NCBI RefSeq assembly: GCF_000021705.1
Contig: NC_012751.1
Span: 992,001-1,056,000 of the forward strand
Direction of reading: 5' to 3'
Source: Candidatus Hamiltonella defensa 5AT (Acyrthosiphon pisum)
GTDB taxonomy: Bacteria; Pseudomonadota; Gammaproteobacteria; Enterobacterales; Enterobacteriaceae
Length of the DNA: 64,000 nucleotides
Shown: positions 61,996 to 64,000 of the stretch, piece after piece
Position numbering within the stretch: the stretch's first letter is position 1
How the letters are laid out: each line of letters starts with the position of its first letter
Notes under the pieces: generated by a model
Database searches by the model: none
Seen by the model: the letters and a program-made list of their open reading frames with translations, nothing else
Told to the model about the DNA's origin: nothing
Made by a program: the position numbers and the translations under genes

Positions 61996-62292
61996 GTGGA
62001 CGAAAAAATCAAGGTTCAAGCCATCGAGACGCTCGCCGAAATTGGCCTGTCCGTTTCAGATCCCCTGCGCGTGTTTTTAATGCGCGTGGTCGCCGAAAAG
62101 CAAATGCCGTTCGCGCTCAAGGTAACGAAAGTGGAAACGCGTGACGCAATCGCGGAGGCCAACCAGATTGCTCTGACTCGCCGTGCAGGTTTTGGCACCT
62201 CTACTAAGCTGTTCGATGACCTCGAAAAAAAACTGCAGCAAGTAAGCGCGCTCTACTGCCGCAAGACGCAGACTATACAAAGTCGTTTCTGA
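61996..62292 (+). pseudogene. DinJ/RelB-type antitoxin, likely damaged at both ends
   Basis: Starts at GTG: V-D-E-K-I-K-V-Q-A-I-E-T-L-A-E-I-G-L-S-V-S-D-P-L-R-V-F, R-V-V-A-E-K-Q-M-P-F, T-R-R-A-G-F-G-T-S-T-K-L-F-D-D-L, the DinJ pattern. The usual residues before V-D-E-K are absent or lack an ATG, and the tail has run on into the toxin gene. It is intact enough to fold. Confidence 0.65.
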
Positions 62293-62348
62293 AAGATCGG
62301 GAGCACTTATCGCGGGCTCGCCAGTACGACATGAACCGGCTCAAGGTT
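62249..62348 (+). pseudogene. YafQ-like toxin, N-terminal fragment
   Basis: In another frame: S-K-R-A-L-L-P-Q-D-A-D-Y-T-K-S-F-L-K-D-R-E, Q-Y-D-M-N-R-L-K, the YafQ N-terminus. No start codon remains and the catalytic His-rich C-terminus is missing. Confidence 0.7.
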
Positions 62349-62682
62349 AACAATGTATGTTAGCAGGAATTGAACTGATACAGATCATAGACAAAGGGCA
62401 ATTTAGCCATCGACAAGGGGAAAATTCTTCCCTGTAGAAAAATGTTATTTTTCGTATGCTTAAAAAATAAACGACACTTCTTTCGTGTTTATCTTTTCCG
62501 ATTAATGCAACAAAACCCATAAAAATCGGTTGTCTTTAGATTATGCAATTTTCTAAAGTCAGTTGATTACCTGATGTTTTCACGACCTCTATTTTGGTCA
62601 AATAACAAAATGAGCGGTTTTTGATGTTTTTTTATTTTTGTAAGGCTTGTATTCCTTTTAAGACTGACCCAAAACTGAATAT
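62349..62682. other. AT-rich spacer
   Basis: No gene is supported. The sequence precedes a MITE-like element. Confidence 0.4.
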
Positions 62683-62787
62683 CGCAGTGTTAACAAAATT
62701 ATTTAAATGACTAAAACAAATAAAACGAAGATATTTTCTATTAAAAAATTGAATATCAATAAATTAAATTACTTTTTTAACAGTGCC
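62683..62787. mobile_element. MITE related to the IS5-family element at 4291
   Basis: About 105 bp with ends CGCAGTGTTAACAAAATTATTTAA and TTTAACAGTGCC at the right, matching the inverted repeats GGCAGTGTTAACAAAGT of the IS5-family element. It has no coding capacity and is likely a deletion derivative mobilised in trans. Confidence 0.7.
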
Positions 62788-62910
62788 ATAATAACAAAAA
62801 AAGATTAAACATAAAATGATGCATTTTTTTATACTCAGTTTTTAAGTCCTTAATATAAAAACTTCAAAAGTTTGATTTATTTATACAATTTTTTTAAAGG
62901 AAATTTATTC

Positions 62911-64000
62911 ACGGCAATAGATACTACTATCATACCACTTGATTATAGAGGAAAATTTAATGGCAAATATGGTGAATCAGATAAATTTTTAGCGCTTGAA
63001 AAAACAGATAATGGGAGTCATGTATATCGATTATTTGAAAACGGTAGGTTTACGGAAAAAACTTTTAGCGCTTCATTGATTAACATAACTAATTCTTCTG
63101 AGCCTAAAAAAATAAAATTTGAGCTTAAAAACAAACAACAGGCATCAAATGGTTTGAGCAGAGAAGACCTAGATTCTGCGAACAAATATCTAAAAAAATA
63201 CGTTTTTAACGAACAGGTTACTTCCCTTTCTAATGGATCAAAAAAACCTGTTAAATGTTCTTTTGGTTCTGCGGATTTAGAAGATGCATCAACACCTAAT
63301 AATCGTACACTTTTATCTGAAACACAGCAGAAAGAAAATCTTCCCGCTAATTCAATTTCTTCAAACACGACTGTTGCTTCTGAAACCACAATCATATCTT
63401 CAGAAGATTCTCTTAATGGAGAACATGCTGCTCAAGCAGATCCAATATCTAGTAAAAGAATCGAGGTACTGACCCAAAAGCCTGAACCAGTAGTTCAACA
63501 ACCTGCTACAAGGACAACTGAATCTTCATTAGAGCCTATTGAAAAAGTACTTTTGAGCAATTTACCTTCGAAAAGTATTCGCGAAAGAGATGTGATTATA
63601 ATAAATCCGTGTACTGATGGCGGTGGTGATCAAGCTCTAGGAGAAAAAATAGCTAACATCGCGTTAGATCAAGGGTGCAGAGTTATCATATCTCCGCTAG
63701 ATGTTTCACGCAAAAACACAAATGAATGCAATCAAAAATATCAAAGTTACTCTTTTCGGAATGAGGAACCGCACAATATATCCCAATTTAGTAACCCACT
63801 ATTCATTATCGCTCCTGTGGGGTTGCCCCCAAGAGAATGTCTAGAAACACACATAAAAGACATGTGCGAAAAGTTTAAATTCACACCAAAAGATGCCATC
63901 CTTATTGAAGAAATGGACATGTTGGATAAAGACAACAGTTTAAATAAACAGCAATCCATGCTAAAAAACATTGGGTTCACTGAAGTTACCGGAAATCGTC
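62911..64000 (+). CDS. Putative secreted effector, 3' end beyond the window
   Basis: An uninterrupted frame of more than 360 codons runs to the window edge. It begins after an AAAGGAAA ribosome site at codon ACG (62911), followed by A-I-D-T-T-I-I-P-L-D-Y-R-G-K-F. There is no ATG in frame nearby, so the start may be a mutated ATG; TTG at 62872 is an alternative. Residues ~1-90 form a small globular segment and 110-210 are Ser/Thr/Pro-rich and disordered. A Rossmann-like part then starts with V-I-I-I-N-P-C-T-D-G-G-G-D-Q-A-L-G-E-K-I-A. That pattern resembles the N-terminus of GT-B glycosyltransferases. Layout and composition fit a secreted effector, inferred only. Confidence 0.5.

Overview
This window looks like an accessory region of a facultative insect (aphid-type) endosymbiont of the Enterobacterales, something like Hamiltonella, Regiella or Fukatsuia. 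That assignment is an inference. It rests on low-GC, AT-rich spacers, core-like genes with close enterobacterial relatives (YbjQ, QueF, YcfD/RoxA-like, HigBA, YoeB-YefM), very many insertion sequences at different stages of decay, genes broken at homopolymer runs, and several genes resembling type III secretion effectors. No rRNA, tRNA or CRISPR array was recognised. The window reads as a graveyard of plasmids and prophage pieces with some live cargo.

Layout. 1-4.3 kb: lambdoid lysis and packaging module (holin, SAR lysozyme, Rz with embedded Rz1, HNH nuclease, small terminase). A candidate type III effector lies reversed between lysozyme and Rz, and a RelE/HigA-like toxin-antitoxin pair sits before the terminase, which is fused to an IS630 fragment. 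4.3-6.0 kb: an IS5-family element and an IS630 copy whose end supplies the last codons of a TEM-like class A beta-lactamase (6.0-6.9 kb). 7-11.8 kb: IS remnants, ybjQ, a type IVB-pilus secretin pseudogene, two related MITE-like repeats, a pentapeptide-repeat protein and a roxA-like pseudogene. 11.9-18.8 kb: plasmid 1 remnant (IncFII-like RepA, NikA/NikB relaxosome with a broken relaxase, oriT, HigBA, ParA/ParG with operator repeats). 19-22.9 kb: broken HicAB, a broken LuxR regulator, then a regulator-transporter-QueF cassette for preQ0/queuosine. 23-29 kb: IS6 element, Tn3-family resolvase with a DUF433/DUF5615 pair, and a Tn3 TnpA remnant held between two 1,041-bp inverted repeats made mainly of an IS110-type element. 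29-34 kb: plasmid 2 remnant (Rep_3 initiator, hairpin and iterons, ColE1-type mobCABD with overprinted genes). 34.2-36.9 kb: DUF4160/DUF2442, a PAS-LuxR operon preceded by a structured RNA, and a RelBE pair. 37-39.1 kb: a third replicon (ColE2-type Rep) split by IS630. 39.2-42.8 kb: BcgI-like restriction-modification genes and YoeB-YefM. 43.4-44.8 kb: a near-identical copy of the RNA/LuxR cassette. 45.7-46.3 kb: truncated ParA plus a ribbon-helix-helix protein. 47.1-48.1 kb: YopT-like protease. 48.5-52.2 kb: two inverted IS3 copies around a second lysis/packaging fragment. 52.2-57.6 kb: topB fragment and a 1,053-residue protein with an M91/NleD-like metalloprotease domain. 58-62.8 kb: ParE, 3-methyladenine glycosylase, a RoxA paralogue without its iron motif, a PAS-LuxR regulator and a broken DinJ-YafQ. 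62.9-64 kb: an open-ended putative secreted protein.

How the parts may work together. Apparently intact cargo is concentrated in host-interaction genes (effector-like proteins at 0.8, 9.8, 54.5 and 62.9 kb; the one at 47 kb appears frameshifted), toxin-antitoxin pairs and the PAS-LuxR regulators. Plasmid and phage backbone genes are mostly broken. The most notable candidates for something undescribed are the duplicated structured-RNA / 60-aa protein / HTH / PAS-LuxR cassette (34.7-36.3 and 43.4-44.8 kb), where the two RNA copies show a compensatory base-pair change, and the XRE/S24-transporter-QueF cassette.
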